A stretch of 64,000 bases of DNA from Helicoverpa zea. Taxonomy: Eukaryota > Arthropoda > Insecta > Lepidoptera > Noctuidae. Where the stretch lies: the NCBI RefSeq assembly GCF_022581195.2, contig NC_061470.1, forward strand, positions 5,580,001 through 5,644,000, written 5' to 3'. Numbering within the stretch: position 1 is the stretch's first letter; each line of letters begins with the position of its first letter. The notes under the pieces were generated by a model, which saw only the letters and a list, made by a program, of their open reading frames with translations, had not been told where the DNA came from and searched no databases. Shown piece after piece: positions 48,701 through 60,855 of the stretch. The translations under genes and the position numbers were made by a program.

Positions 48701-51700
48701 TCGTCAGTTCAATCGCGACGTGTCAGGAACGCATTCTCTGAATGGCCGAACTATAGCATAGCAATTGTTATGTTCCGAAATGTAATTAGCGTGACGACCA
48801 CCTCAATTTGCAGCTGTCAGTTTTAACGTTAACTAATTGGAGTACTACATCGATTGTTCTCACTAGCCGAGGATTATGCGGTCCTATTATGGCTTCCTTG
48901 AAAGTCAGTTTTTTGAAAATAAATACCAAAAATGTTAATGCACTTTTTGATCAAGAAAAAAAGATAAAATTAAATGTCAAATTTGATAGTGAGATTTACA
49001 TCGAATATGTACAATTTTGGAACAGAATAATAAACAATAACATACAATAAAGCAAGCGTAAAAGCTATAAAAAATGCAATCGCAATAAGACTCAGTCATA
49101 ACATAACAGTTCAAGATTGAATTTATTTTGATACACTGGAGCAGTTATCAATATTCATGAGAAAAATCTAGCAAATGGTATTCGTGCTGAATACGAATAC
49201 TTGTTTATAACGTCAAACGAGAATTTATTTTAAAGGTCAAGACATATACTTCAGTAAAATTATCTTAGTGTATAACTGTCTCGTTGGTCTAGCTGTTTGA
49301 TACACCCGTGCATCGGAGAGCACGTAAATGTAGGTCCTGCGCCTGATCTCTCTCCGGTCACCGTCCCATCGCGCTATGAGACTGAAGGAATAGAGAGTGC
49401 ACCTGTGTCTGCGCAAATGAATGTGCACTATAATATGTCCTGTGCAGTGGGCTGACCTCCTTACATGAGAACAGCCGCCGTAGCCGATAATCGGCTAGGA
49501 GGACATCGTATAACTGTGACTGTATGTACTGAATGAAGTTATGCTTGATGAATCAAACTTACAAATTGGCATTAATTAATCTTGAGACAATTTATTAAAC
49601 GTTATTCGTTTCTCAACTTGATGTTCGCCCGTCATTTTAATTTAAGCCGTATGACAATGATTATACAGATCGTTTTTCTAGTGTTCAATTGCATAGATTT
49701 TTACCCACATAGGGCTCGGGTTCTATTCTTGCCGGAAGCAGATGATGGGATTAGAAACACGTGTCAGTCTAATTACTAGAATACTTAGTTTCATACCAGA
49801 ATTCATATTTAACTCTTCTAGGTCGATTATACATACTGCAGGTAGGTAGGTAGGTACAATAAGATGTATGAGAACTTAATTGAAATGATAATGTTAGAGA
49901 ATATTAGCGGTTCTTCATATGTCTGAGACTTCAAGAATTTCAAAGGCAACAGTTTTCATTGATCAAATAAGTCTTTGCAGACTCAAAACGTCACGCTTGT
50001 CCTAAGATAACAAAAACTTGTATTTTATTGTAATTAAGATTAAAAGCACGAATCGTTGCATGATCCACGGAGTAAGGACACGGATTAAGCAAAATAGTCT
50101 ACCTATAGTTGGAAGGCGCATTTAAGTTCACAAGATTTAAACAAAATTATGATATGCACAAAAAATCCTTACCTGATGAGGATACCCAATATAACACTGG
50201 TCGATATCCCAAAGCCATTCCTTATCCCACAGAGTATAAAGCCCGAAGGTGAAGTTGCAAGTATAGAACACAACCTTCCAGGCATTCTCGCTGAACTTCA
50301 CCAGGGTCGAGGGCTTGTCCTGGCCGCGGCGGAGGCGCCACCAGCGTTGTATCTCACGCTCTGATAGCTCGAGCTTTTTGGCTAATGCGGCTGGCTGAAA
50401 TTGTGAAAACTTTTGTTGATTGGGATGAAATTATTAGCTTCGATTAGCAGTTTTACCCACATTTCATGAGAACTACGCAAATGGGCTGTCTAAAACGAAA
50501 AGAATTTTTAAAACCGAATCCTGATTAGCTAGTCCGAGCAAACAAAGTTCAGCGTTATGATAATAGTAAAGATTGAAGTGAAGTGAAATGATTGGAGTGA
50601 AGATTCGTAAAGAAACGAAGCGAAAGTAGTAAAAGACTTGAAAATTGAATTTGGCGAAGTGGGATAAACATGAACCATATCTAGCTATATTCGCAGCACA
50701 TACCTACGTAGGAAACAATTCTTCGAAATCCCCACGAAGTTGGGACAAGTCACATTGGCAAGCTTATTATTTCATACGATACACCATTCCATATCATTTA
50801 CTTGGCACTTTTCTCGATACCCCTTGTACCTACACTTAGTTACAACTTCGTCCTTCTAACCCTGACCTTTGATCAAATCGATATTCACGTCTGTCAGTGA
50901 GGTGAAATATTAACGACCATAGCGTGAGTACCATAATTTGCCTCATGCATATTTTCCTAATAGGTAAAGAGTTGTTACTCGAGTGTTTATCGGGGACTAC
51001 GATCTGAGGCTTACGTGTCTGTAATGATTCTGAAGTTATTGGCCACTGGCTGGTAAATCAATATTGCATTAGGTGCCTGCTTCTATTTTACTTTTTGTAT
51101 GTAGTTTATATTACAGTAGGTTGGGTAATTTGTATGTAAAAAAAGGGAAATCAACAGTTCTATTACAAAATTATGGTTCAAAGTCGACTTTTTAATTTTT
51201 GATTTGTCATTAAATTAAATGTTATTTTTTCTTCCATGCTAAAATAAGCATCCCGAAATTGTCGTCTTGTTAACTAGATGGAACTCCTCATATGCCTAAA
51301 TTGTCATTAATTTTTTACTCTTTTAACCTGAACATAATAAGGCCCTTTGCAACAACATTTTGTACAATTCCTAGGTAATAAGTAGTAGTAGCGGTAATAG
51401 AGGAATCAATTGTAGTAATTCTTTCATAATGAAATCTAATACCGAAACTGAAATCAAAAGTACAAAAAACAATCATAATCAACTCAACAAATCAACAACG
51501 CTTTGGTCTCGTCTATAATGTCTTCAACGACATTGTTTACATGACATTGACCACGAACACAGCAATCTAAGTAATTTCCTAGCTACAGATTACGCCCACA
51601 AAGCAACATAGAACTAATGTAAGACCGTAAACAGATACCATATCAAATACATAGTAATTGTATTAAAAATGTTGATAAACGGAATGGAGTGGCTAAAGTA

Positions 51701-54700
51701 ATCAATTACAATTCACCTGATTACAAAGAAAAACCGCAAACGAATATGTATTTCTTTTATAGATAAGTTTCTTAAGTTCTTTAAGTGCAGATTTTATTCT
51801 AATCGATAATTTTTAAGCCTATTGAATGTGTACTTTAAAGAACCGTGCCGAGATCACATGCCAATTATATAAATGCAAATGGATAGTATTAGTATTTTAG
51901 ATAGTAATAAATATAAGCTAAAATAACAGTACTTCAGACAAACCAGTTCCAAAATGAATTACTATATAATGAAAGAAAAGTTTAAAAAACATGAACTAGA
52001 GAAAGCTACTAAAAATGTTCAGTCGGAAATAATTAATAGATATTTGGCTGAGTTTAAAATACTAATTGACTTCGCTGTGGACCAAGAATTAATTAAAATT
52101 AAGAATTTGAAGTATGTGTGTCAAATTGTAAGTAATTGATTTGTCCATCACCTCAAATGACTTAAGTAAATACTGTAAGCACTCAAGATAATTATAATGT
52201 CATATACAATTTGTTCGTCGTTATCGGGCCTCAAGTGCTGTTCACACATTTACCAAAGATACCATAAGATTACATTATTTACCTAGCATTTTGGGGACCA
52301 CTTTGATATATAATGACAATTTGTTCTTCCAAACATGTCACCTGCATTCATAAATAAATACAAATACGTGGGTGTTGTAGTCCATGAAATAATTATTTTA
52401 TCTGTGACATTTACATAGCCAAGGTCGACAAAGTAGAGAGGAAATGTTTTTATCAGTTACACTCAATTTTATTTTGATAGGAATATAATATCCCACCCAA
52501 AACAAAAATGTGAAAGGCTGCCAAGTTCGATAATATGGGAATGCTTCGCCTATAAAAGAAGTGAGATCTGAATAAGTACCAAGTTCCATTCACACACCTC
52601 AGTTAAAAATAGTTACTTTTTAATGATGTTACTTGGCAAGTTTTCACACACCTTGTTATAAACCTACTAAATGCAATGAATCAAGTATAAAATTTTCTAT
52701 TAAAACTTGCCAAGTAATATAGGTATATTAATGAAATTTTGTATTTTAGATAAGTGAGGGGGTCTCAACAGATACTAGAAATTTGATATGCGTAAATAAA
52801 ATAGATTTTGAGTTATAGGGGGGTCGAATTTGGCCCGAAATGGTTCGTGTAATATAACCCACGGCCGGTGTGTCGCTTTTTTTTGCTCGAACTTGGCGGA
52901 CACACTGCCGTGTGTCTAGATTGTAACGCAGGTATCGACAATGAGATTAGAGGGAATCGCATAGTGATATCTAAAATACCGGCAATTCTAACGTTTTATT
53001 ACTCCGAATGACGTTGAACTGATAAACTGGAATTAGATTATTCAATATTTATGACGCATTCTTTCGATCTGTTCGAAGCTCGTGAATATTTGAATATAAC
53101 GGTCCGTCGATTCGAAAGTTAGAACTTTTTTGTATGAACCTTGTCATAGTTCTATCTGTAGCAAGCAAATGTACCGTTTCCAGTAATTTTCGCTACTTCA
53201 AAGATTGGACAGTTTGTTTAATAATCTTTATAACTAGATATTTCTAGAGCCGTGATGCGAAAAGTATCGATTGTTCTTTTATCATTTTCAGTCACGGTAT
53301 TGTTTAAAAGGCGATAATAAATAAGAAATAAGCGAATACTGTAAATAAAACGTAATAATATTCACCTCTTTTAGTTTAGGCGAGGACTTGTATATCTTCT
53401 CAAGCTTGGGGTTGTTCGGTGCTCGTCGTGGCTTCGTGTTCTTTATGCCCAAATATGTGCCAAATGGAGCGATAACGAATCTGCAAAAAAGTACATAATC
53501 GGTAATTTAAATTGATGAAGTTTTGGTTTTAGCGTATCGTGTATTGTCACCTCTTTTCCATACATATAAATATTTTATCCTAATCTATCTAAAATTGTAT
53601 CTGTACCTGTACTAGACCTATCATGCAGATGTAACAAGTTAGTCATGTTAAGAGATCTAACTGGTGAAAGTAAGTAGTAAGATGACATTTTATTCTTTAA
53701 TTTTATGAAACGCTTGAATATTGGGAAGAAAAGTATCAATAAGAAGTCACAACGACTTCTACTGAAGAGTCTCAATTTGATAACAAAAATGGCGGGATTT
53801 CGAACCGCATGGCTCTTATCTGATATCTCGGCAGCTCTTATTTTGGATCAACGATAAGCATTGCTAATGTTTGATGAGCTTCTGATTTCTTCTCTTCTGG
53901 GTCATACTTCCAAGTTTAAATATGTTGAAGTATACATGAGGAGATTATTTGATTGGACGAGTAAAGTACTGAATTTAGAACGAAATACATTCTTGAGTAC
54001 TGTTGAAGTAGGTGATATCGATCTTACTGCCTACTCAATTGCTAGGTAATAGGCCTAGGCTAGACAATTGCTTGAATAATAGAGATACATCCAAAATATA
54101 GGGTACGGTTACACTATTTTTTTTAACGTCAAGGACAAAACTATCAGGGTTAACACTTTAAACATTGTAGTTTATCACTGTGTAATAAATAAAATAGATT
54201 GATAGTGCGCTTTCCAACGACGCGAGAACTTGAACTAATAACCTTTTCACCGGGTGATAAGGAACGGATGTATGTTTCTGTTTTTATTTTATTCTCCGAT
54301 AATACATGCAATATCCGAGTTAACGGCTGAGGTTTGTTGCTATAATTTATCTAGAACATGGTATTGGTAGTGGAAAATTCATAGTTTGTGTGTATTTGTA
54401 TGTGCGCGAATAGTAGATACACTGTTTCACGCGGCTTCAACCGCGTCCCGTGGGAACTACTGCCATCACCGGGATAAAACAGAGCCTTTGTTACTCGGGA
54501 AGAGTGACCCTTTCCAACAGTGAAAGAAGTTTTCAAACCAAATAAAAAATCTTCTGTATGTAGATGACCTATTCAGGCAGCAAGAATGGCGCAATACGAT
54601 GTTCTGCAACGTGCACTAGACAAAAAATATTTTAAAATTGTAATCCTAACGGTTCTAATCTGTAAAACCTCACAAAATCTCACGCTGGCACACCAACAAT

Positions 54701-57700
54701 AAAAACGAAAGTATTTGCTTGACTTTCGCGTGAATCTTACAGTATTCTCGCAAGTTCAGGTGCGACATAAAAGTTGGTGCCAAGTACGGCTTCGTTAGTG
54801 GAAGTTTCTTACACTTTCAATTACTGAGGGAAGCCAATACTGTGCCAATTCGATGCTTTTGGCATGAATCGTAATAAATTATACCACGACTTTTTTTTGG
54901 AAAAGAAAATAATTAGGTACTGTTGTGCTCATATTGACATATACCGCCAGTTTTATGTTTACTTCTTATGTAGTAGCTGAAAAAAATTAAACGTTATGAT
55001 GAAAGGCTCCCTCTCCATAAAGTTGTAAGAAAATGGGGAAACCTTTTCCATAAATTTAACAATTTATCAGTTTGTTGTAAACTCAAATGGCTCATGAACG
55101 AAATTAAATAAGTTCAAGGTCTACCTAATAATGATTTTTATTAATGTCAATGACAAATTAATCTTTTGTTAGTTTTCAGCATATTATATCAAACGATTTT
55201 CTCTCGTCACGGTTTAGAATTTAGACGAAGTAAAAACGTCAGTTGGTAATTTAGTTTGTCATTATTCTTGTAACGCCCTTGGCCTTGTATGACGTCGAAT
55301 GCCCTCTGCGTTTGACATAAAATAGGCAGCATCTATCCATCAGTTCAAAGATCTTGCTTACAAAGAAATATGACCCTCGTAAACATGACATGACATCTAA
55401 GTTTATAAATATCTTTACAGTTGATCATAAAAACATTAGATAATTTATTTGTGGCTTAATGCAGTATTCTAAACGACATCCTCTGTTCTAAACCATTACA
55501 CGCAAAGTGTAATTTGGGTTTACAAACGTTTTTAAGTATTTAAACGTAACGGTAAAAAATTGTAGCTCGTCATACATGCATGTATGATGCTACAATTTTT
55601 CCCTCCAAAACTATGAGTCAGGCGCATTCTCGCTATACGGTATACTAAATTGCATGAGCACTTAATCATAGCAACAAAACTAGACAAGTGTTCAACCTAA
55701 GGTTAACAAGAGCAACCATGTCAACTCAATTCGATCTAGCCAATCAATACAACCGCGCTGATAATTCTCACAAATAACAAATATAATTGCTGTTATCACT
55801 ATCAATATACTTAATCTACGTACATATCATGAGTCATTTTCCCACGAATTATGATTTAATATCTTTCGGAAGTGCCGTCGTACTTATGTTAGTGACTGTA
55901 CCGTTAGTCATGGCAATGTTAGGTATGTTCTCAATTACCTATAGATGGTAGATGTCTGGTATGTTTACTTACGTGGAAAGAAAAGTTATTCATGCATTGT
56001 AAAGGTTGATTGTTACGATTTTAGGTGCAGTATTGAGTGTAATCCATACATACCGCTATAGTCAAGCATGCAGTAATAAAATATTTGTTTGTAACAATAC
56101 TAAATTATTTATTTCTTTTGTGACTGACTTTGCAGATCAACTTCAAAACTATAGAACACTTTGTCTAATAAAATTTTGGAACATACTTATGTTTACGAAG
56201 ATTGATTTAAGTCTGTATTATTGAAATTCAGAGAGGTGACTGAATTCAACTTGACCTACATTTGTTTTTTTTTCTCCGAGTTAATGAAACATGACACACT
56301 TTTTCACTAGTAACACACTTATGCTAATTGAGATATCTCTGGGAAAACCTTCTTACAAATCTGTTCATTTCCTTCATATTCAAGTACCTAGTTTACCTGT
56401 TGAGATTTTATTGAAAAGAGGAACCCTTCTAAGAATCGTTTATATTATACTAGTTATTTATGGCTGATTTCAATAAGCTGTCTATCCTTGGATATGGTTA
56501 TAAGAGATATTAGAAATAGCCTTTAAACATTGAGGATTACAAAATGAGCCAATATTTTAGTAACAGCAAGTATGTCACCAGAGTTAATAGCTCTGTAGAC
56601 ACACTTGGGGGTTACGAGTAACTATAAATATTATTTGTAAAGCTCACTGGCATTTACGACTTATTGTCTATTCCGTTTATTGCCACTTAGCAGCTATTAT
56701 GATCGCTCATCAAACTTGTACATAGGTCATCTAAAAAATGCTAGAATAGATATTAAAAAATTGTCTTGCAATCTAGGATTTATAACAGTACACCAATGTG
56801 TTTTTTTAGATAGAATAGGAAAAGTCTATTGTTTAGAAAAAAATGTGGCCTTACTATATTATTTTGACATGGCAGACAAGTTTTATTATATTTAAAAATA
56901 TGCATCTATGTTAGAAATCTAGAGCAAAATGCCAGGTGGTATATTAGCATTACATTTATTTTATTTTCCTCATCACAAATACTAAAATTTCCTAAAATTT
57001 TTGAACACTATCTTTATGCCCACCAATTAAACCTACAAGTTATCTATTTTATTAAACATATTATATTTTTCCTTATTGAAGATAATAACAGAATACCTAT
57101 GGTATGATATAATAAATACTCCGACTGCCAAGTAGATGGAGGTTTACATAATATTGTCTATTATTGTTAAGAAACAATCTCAATTCTTAAACATATTTTA
57201 TTTTGAAAAAATAACTGTTATACAAACTTCTTGCCTACCCTTTATGTTAAATAACTAAAAAGTTTAAAAGGAAACCATAGTTTAATGCTCAATCCTTTTT
57301 GGTTGTATGAGGTCATACTTCCTGTAAGGCACAGAATAACAAAAATTATGTACACCTACATCAATCAGGATAAGTTTTGTCTATAAACCATTACCAACAT
57401 TGCTGATATTTTGTATGAAAAACATTAAATTACTTTCCCATTTAATTATTCCCCATATAAGGCATTTTTTTTTGTATATCATTATTTGTTGCCAGGAATT
57501 ATTTGTTTCAAACTGTAATTTACATTCCAGCGATAAGGAAATTACGTGAACAGCCGCTATGCGAGAATTACGTTTAAATGAAATCGTTTGTGGGTTTATT
57601 CTGTTCTTACGCTTAAAGCTAATTACATTTTGACGTAAACTAATGTTACGACAGCATTTTTAATTCATGCTTCATTGAGTTTAGAGAAAATTTCAAAAAA

Positions 57701-58014
57701 AGAACGTGAATCATTTTTTTGCTCGTCACACGATACAGACCTCACGCGATATAGCGCGATTAGGTTATCACACTTGCTGTTTTGTATCACTAGCATTAAC
57801 ATAGTAGAATGTTTGTAGTTACTTACCTCTCTAACACGTAGCGCACCAATATAAACACAAATGCTAACGGTATAGGATAGAAAACGTGCGTGTGATCGGT
57901 GTAAACCACCGCCTTATCGGGACCAGGAGCGATGTCTGCCCATGTTGTATTAGGCGGTAACCACACGTCTTCATTCCAAAACTTGTCGAGGAAATACCTC
58001 AACATATTTGGCAC
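39765..58014 (-). CDS. schlank: Ceramide synthase with homeobox-like domain (Lag1/schlank type)
   Basis: An ER membrane enzyme that N-acylates sphinganine or sphingosine with acyl-CoA to make (dihydro)ceramide. Exons on the minus strand: 58014-57827, 53480-53366, 50394-50173, 47970-47749, 46976-46858, 46543-46399, 45942-45851, and an inferred last exon ending at 39765. All junctions are GT-AG and in frame; the total is about 370 residues, the usual family size. The N-terminus MPNMLRYFLDKFWNEDVWLP is followed by a membrane segment (about 42-65). A homeobox-like region (about 78-132) contains REIQRWWRLRRGQDKP. The Lag1p core has FVHHIATILLLSFSW (His214-His215) and LLLHDCAD (Asp242, Asp245), then hydrophobic helices and an acidic/serine-rich C-tail (MDGDIRSSSSDLSDSP). 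Fly schlank also acts in transcription through its homeodomain; whether this one does is unknown. Confidence 0.9.
40648..40742. repeat. Imperfect minisatellite
   Basis: Repeated words AAGCATGCAA, GGCATGCAGCATG, AAGCATGCAACATG at roughly 14-26 base spacing. Confidence 0.7.
40746..41013. repeat. Dispersed repeat, copy 2
   Basis: GC-rich. Shares CTGTCACGGCTCCG, GGCTCCGGCGGTC, CACCGCAGCTTCGG and ACGTGGAGTCGG blocks with 26316-26466 but is longer in the middle. Confidence 0.7.
42452..43546 (+). mobile_element. 5'-truncated non-LTR retrotransposon (3' UTR part)
   Basis: GC-rich insert flanked by an 18-bp direct repeat ATAATAATTGATTGATTT (42434-42451, 43547-43564). It ends CTGTAGTCCCGTGGTCGGTT then AGAGAC. 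The length and long target duplication point to a LINE that inserted by target-primed reverse transcription. No coding sequence is left. The family (R1-like is a guess) is not certain. Confidence 0.75.
43583..44260. mobile_element. Foldback element with long inverted arms
   Basis: Outer ends TTAACCGAATCCCAAAAAGG and a matching inverted CTTTTTGGGAAGACGGTTAA. Inner inverted blocks include CTGATGATGGAAACCTTGAG with its partner near 44075-44100, and GAGGGAACTCGAC with GTCGAGTTCCCTC. Non-coding. Remnants occur at 27.1 and 28.2 kb. Confidence 0.75.
45010..45073. repeat. Two copies of a short palindrome
   Basis: AGACCCCAATTGGGGTCT and AGACCCCGATTGGGGTC occur 46 bases apart, each nearly self-complementary. 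They may be subterminal parts of the transposon remnant next to them. Confidence 0.6.
45223..45402 (-). pseudogene. Transposase-like N-terminal frame with one internal stop
   Basis: 60 codons starting MARKSTN, a stop, then SLELALDILPIIMDSGFLDV and an acidic, proline-containing stretch ending EFLTWEDLIL and stop. The acidic leader is reminiscent of piggyBac-like transposases but the family is not firmly recognised. It is an exon of schlank only if another splice pattern exists, and no acceptor supports that. Confidence 0.3.
45851..45942 (-). CDS. schlank: schlank exon 7 (serine-rich tail)
   Basis: MDGDIRSSSSDLSDSPHNSN, then HSSPTRSKSR. It ends AGTAGAAA|GTAAGT, a perfect donor. Without splicing the frame would stop after one more Lys (TAA at 45847-45849), so a retained-intron form would differ by only a few residues. 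Confidence 0.85.
46399..46543 (-). CDS. schlank: schlank exon 6
   Basis: TSIRAPMLLPMFPAYYVFNS-like hydrophobic segment through QIAYVAIKAGQ; the base sequence gives YYIFNS. Last membrane helix. Acceptor AATCCCCAG, donor GTGAGG, phase 0 at the end. Confidence 0.92.
46858..46976 (-). CDS. schlank: schlank exon 5
   Basis: SVKASKYAKYQKLCDALFLM through YPFYLIW, ending in phase 2 (AG|C makes Ser). Acceptor CATTACAG, donor GTAACA. Confidence 0.92.
47405..47742 (+). repeat. Retroelement 3' part abutting schlank exon 4 (copy 2)
   Basis: Blocks GTGTTTTGGAAGGCAC, GGCAGTCGTTACGG, GGGTTTCCCAGGTAACTGGG, GGAAGCCGACCTCAACATAG, ending AGATGATGATAG. It matches 19820-19955 in its second half. It stops about seven bases from the exon 4 donor on the opposite strand. 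Confidence 0.7.
47749..47970 (-). CDS. schlank: schlank exon 4 (Lag1p catalytic motif)
   Basis: 74 codons from GLTNDIWWYYMISAAFYWSL to DCADIFVE. It contains the His-His and Asp-x-x-Asp residues of the Lag1p motif. Donor GTCAGT. A retroelement tail begins about eight bases into the following intron. Confidence 0.94.
48525..48755. mobile_element. 230-bp MITE, copy 2 (inverted)
   Basis: Same inverted repeats as 24153-24380 with the interior in reverse orientation, in schlank intron 3. Confidence 0.93.
49280..49507 (+). mobile_element. SINE copy lacking most of the tRNA-like head
   Basis: Flanked by a 10-bp repeat GTATAACTGT (49270-49279, 49508-49517). Starts CGTTGGTCTAGCTGTTTGAT, jumping from the A-box region straight to the body (ACACCCGTGCATCGGAGAGC), so the B box is deleted. 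Ends CGGCTAGGAGGACATC. Confidence 0.85.
50173..50394 (-). CDS. schlank: schlank exon 3
   Basis: 74 codons from PAALAKKLELSEREIQRWWR to CYIGYPHQ. It holds the rest of the homeobox-like domain and the next membrane helix. Acceptor AATTTCAG, donor GTAAGG. Confidence 0.93.
50395..53365 (-). other. schlank intron 2, no element recognised
   Basis: AT-rich. A 61-codon plus-strand frame at 51954-52139 (lysine-rich) has no recognisable domain. 49518-50172 of the adjacent intron is likewise featureless. Confidence 0.4.
53366..53480 (-). CDS. schlank: schlank exon 2
   Basis: Reads FVIAPFGTYLGIKNTKPRRA through SSPKLKE. Acceptor TTTTTTGCAG, donor GTGAAT. First helix of the homeobox-like region. Confidence 0.9.
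54412..54545 (-). repeat. Dispersed repeat fragment
   Basis: CTGTTTCACGCGGCTTCAAC, then CGTCCCGTGGGAACTACTGC and a following CACCGGGATAAAACAGAGCC, the recurrent lepidopteran repeat end also seen in part at 19.0 and 29.3 kb. Confidence 0.5.
55555..55600. repeat. Interrupted hairpin around CATGCATG
   Basis: Outer arms AAAAATTGTAGC/GCTACAATTTTT and inner palindrome TCATACATGCATGTATGA, separated by TCG on one side and T on the other. Confidence 0.85.
55829..56224 (+). CDS. Candidate small two-exon membrane protein gene nested in schlank intron 1
   Basis: Not recognised. Exon 55829-55922 reads MSHFPTNYDLISFGSAVVLM, then LVTVPLVMAML, and ends TTAG|GTATGT. After a 102-bp intron, acceptor ACGATTTTAG leads to 56025-56224, which continues in frame with GAVLSVIHTYRYSQACSNKI to a TGA. 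The 97-residue product has one long hydrophobic stretch (about residues 11-38) followed by a cysteine-containing polar part. The intron length and junctions are typical of insects. It is transcribed opposite to schlank. The second exon is AT-rich and may owe its openness to chance, or end earlier in reality. Read as a prediction only. Confidence 0.35.
56225..57826. other. schlank intron 1, rest
   Basis: AT-rich, no element recognised. The frame at 56680-56895 has no domain. Confidence 0.4.
57827..58014 (-). CDS. schlank: schlank exon 1
   Basis: ATG at 58014. Codes MPNMLRYFLDKFWNEDVWLP to RYVLE and ends AGAG|GTAAGT in phase 2. Met4 is a possible alternative start. Confidence 0.88.
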
Positions 58015-59430
58015 TTAAATTCTGTCTTGAATAAAATTGTATTTATATTAATTTAATTTTTACAATGTGTACGAGCACCTCACGGCTTCATTGACAAAAA
58101 AGTGACAGATCGAAGCGAAGTTGCCATATATATGAAATCTGTAAAATACTAACGGAGATTAGAATTTATTGTATCTTGCTACCATTCTAATACCCTGATA
58201 ATGTAAGATAAAATACAGAGAAGTTTGAAGACGTAGACTTATTTCTTTCACTTTGTTGTTTGTTTTAAGTATAATTTAAAATTATGCTTTCAGCTACAGA
58301 CTCCGATTAATAGTTGGTAACCCTTTACCAGGGATCAACAACTCCCTAACTCCCAAATACGTAATCATTATTATTTTTTCCGTTATGTTTTAAGATTAAA
58401 ATAAGAAAATGCAAATTAAGAGTTGGATACTGTTGTTTAATAATCGATCTTCATGAGAATTAGTGTTAAATGTTTATCGTACGTAAGAATGACATAGGAA
58501 AAATAACAATTGATAGAACGTAAGCTCTTGAACTGTAGGCACTTGTTTTTATGTTATTATCATCTATACTGCGCGCTACGACTAAAAAATGGTGGAATTA
58601 TTTATTTTTTCATTGTAATTACCCAACAATGGCGTAGATATTAGCCCAGCGTCAATCGGACTTAAGTTGTGGCGCGGAATCTAATTGGTATTAATGTGCT
58701 CTGTAAGATTAGGATTACAATATTATGTCCTATTTATTTATTTGCATTATAACTTAATTTACTAGAGAAACTACACATTTCGGATGAAACTTGAACTAAG
58801 GCCTGTATCTTGGACAAGTCCAACCAAAATACTCGCACAAAAAGCCTCGGACTCCGAACTGTGAACACCTTCCACGTACGTTACCCAGCAATAAGTAGAT
58901 AATCTAATCGAACCGGTACCTAATTTCAGTAGGTCTTGTAATAAGAAGTATGTTTTCCATTCAATTGAAATTAGTTAATAGATGGCGCTGTTATGATTGG
59001 GCACATAGCCCTTCTACAGTCAGCCAAAAAAAGTATTTCGCCTTGTTACATTCATTTAAACTTCATTAAAAAACTCTATTTTTGCTTAGCAAAATATCTT
59101 ACAGAAACTTGTCAAATGTGGTACATTACTTTCTTGGCCGACTGTTCTTAATTAATGTCATTAGTTACTTACATATGTTTTCTAATCCAAGTGACGATCG
59201 CGAAGTGTTAACCATTTCTCTTGATCAATTTGAAATAAGTTTTCAAAAATAAAACGACGAGTAAAGTCCACTTCCTTCAAAGAAGACGTAGCAAGTAGCA
59301 AATCTGGGAACAATAAAGTATTATTATTTAGGAGTCTATAATTTGGGCCAATAAATTGATTGATATTATTTAATTTATACTCACCTAATGCCAGTACCGT
59401 GCATCTTATTTTTCTCAGTGGAATATATAA
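58015..59430. other. schlank upstream region
   Basis: Must contain the schlank 5' UTR and probably its promoter. No TATA box or initiator can be assigned with confidence. Nothing else recognised. Confidence 0.4.
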
Positions 59431-59439
59431 ACTGCTAGG

Positions 59440-59675
59440 GGAGGAGGATTGTGTGTGTTGTGGGAGGATTTGATTCCCGGGCCGGGAAGGCATTGCTTTG
59501 TGGGTTACTTTCACAAAGCAGCCTGGAAACTGGAAGTAAATATTGGTCTTGCGCCTGCTAGACGGGCTATGAGAGTGGGTAAATAGAGAGGGCACCTGTT
59601 TCTAAATACTTCTGCATTGTAGTATCTTCTTGGAAAGACTAGCCACCGTGGCCGACAATCAGCCAGGACGCCATT
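59440..59675 (+). mobile_element. SINE copy, diverged
   Basis: GATTTGATTCCCGGGCCGGG (B-box end of the tRNA-like head), then TTTCACAAAGCAGCCTGGAA and a body ending GCCGACAATCAGCCAGGACG. Same family as 3236-3614. Confidence 0.75.
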
Positions 59676-60855
59676 CGTATATAGGTATATTTTCTATTGC
59701 CGACTTGTGTCGTACGCATGGGTCCAATTTTCCATTTTTTTTAGTAGCAGAAAGGTGTCCAGGATTTGAATAGTGTATAGTAGATTTGATAGTGTAATTA
59801 GGGTAATTAGATTGCAAAGTACTTTTATTATTCATTTCACAAACTTAGCAAGATTCAAGTGTTTACATCATGCAAATAAATGAAAAAGGTATTATTTGGT
59901 ATAATTTTATTATTGTTTCTTCGCATACAAAACAGACCACCGCAACTCAACTCTCGTTACCTCGTCATAACATACACAGTACGACCTCGTTTATAACAAT
60001 ACACCTCTTTGCTTACAAATAAAAAAGTCATTCTAAACGTATTTAGTCACTGACGTCTCTGGCTGAGCAGAATAAAAAAAAAGAATACAATATTTTACCG
60101 ATAACTGTTCCCTTTAACTGTTCAATTAAACATACAATTTTATGCTATTTATTTCGAAAAAGACAACATGAACATTTAAATCAAAACAGGCATAAATATT
60201 ATGAAAGAAAATCCGCCACAGTAGGACCACAAACATGGTATCAGTGACTAAACTCGTGAACAAAACAAAAAAAACATTAACCTACACCAAAAACAACACC
60301 ATAAGATACGCACATTACCATTTTAAATAAAAAAAACCGTGACAATTAAAATAAACCATGACAAATGCAATAAGGACAGAGATCAACACATACAATATAC
60401 AGCATATTTATTATATTCAACCAACATACAATAATAATAATATTTCATCATATACTTGCACATACAGTCATCTCTAAACGTTAACTATATATCAACAATA
60501 TTTAAAATATAGTGAAAGGCACGAACGTATCATGATAATGTTTTATTTGTACATTATTTAGTTGTTCAAGAGGTAACGGTACAGTTATATAGACAAAAAA
60601 ACAAATATTACTTAAAAGGAAAGTGTACTTTCTTAATTAAACTTTGGCCCTCATAAGTAGTCTACAACAAAAAATATGACAGTGGAAAAAAAAAATTAAA
60701 ACATCAAAGTGCCATATCAATATCATTATTTTTCAACTTTGAAATTGAACGTCAATATCATTATTTTTCAACTTTGAAATTGGAACATATATTTTTTTTT
60801 ACTGGGAGAGTAAATCCTTTTTTCTACGAGTGTAATAGGCACTGTCTACCTATAC
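59676..60855. other. Intergenic, AT-rich
   Basis: No gene recognised. It contains a 31-bp unit repeated twice at 60717-60747 and 60752-60782. Confidence 0.4.
60717..60782. repeat. Two-copy tandem repeat, 35-bp period
   Basis: The 31-base unit beginning TCAATATCATTATTTTTCAA occurs twice, identical, separated by four bases. Confidence 0.95.

Noticed and set aside
51954..52139. 61-codon plus-strand lysine-rich frame in schlank intron 2
   Set aside because: No domain, AT-driven amino acid content, no supporting signals.
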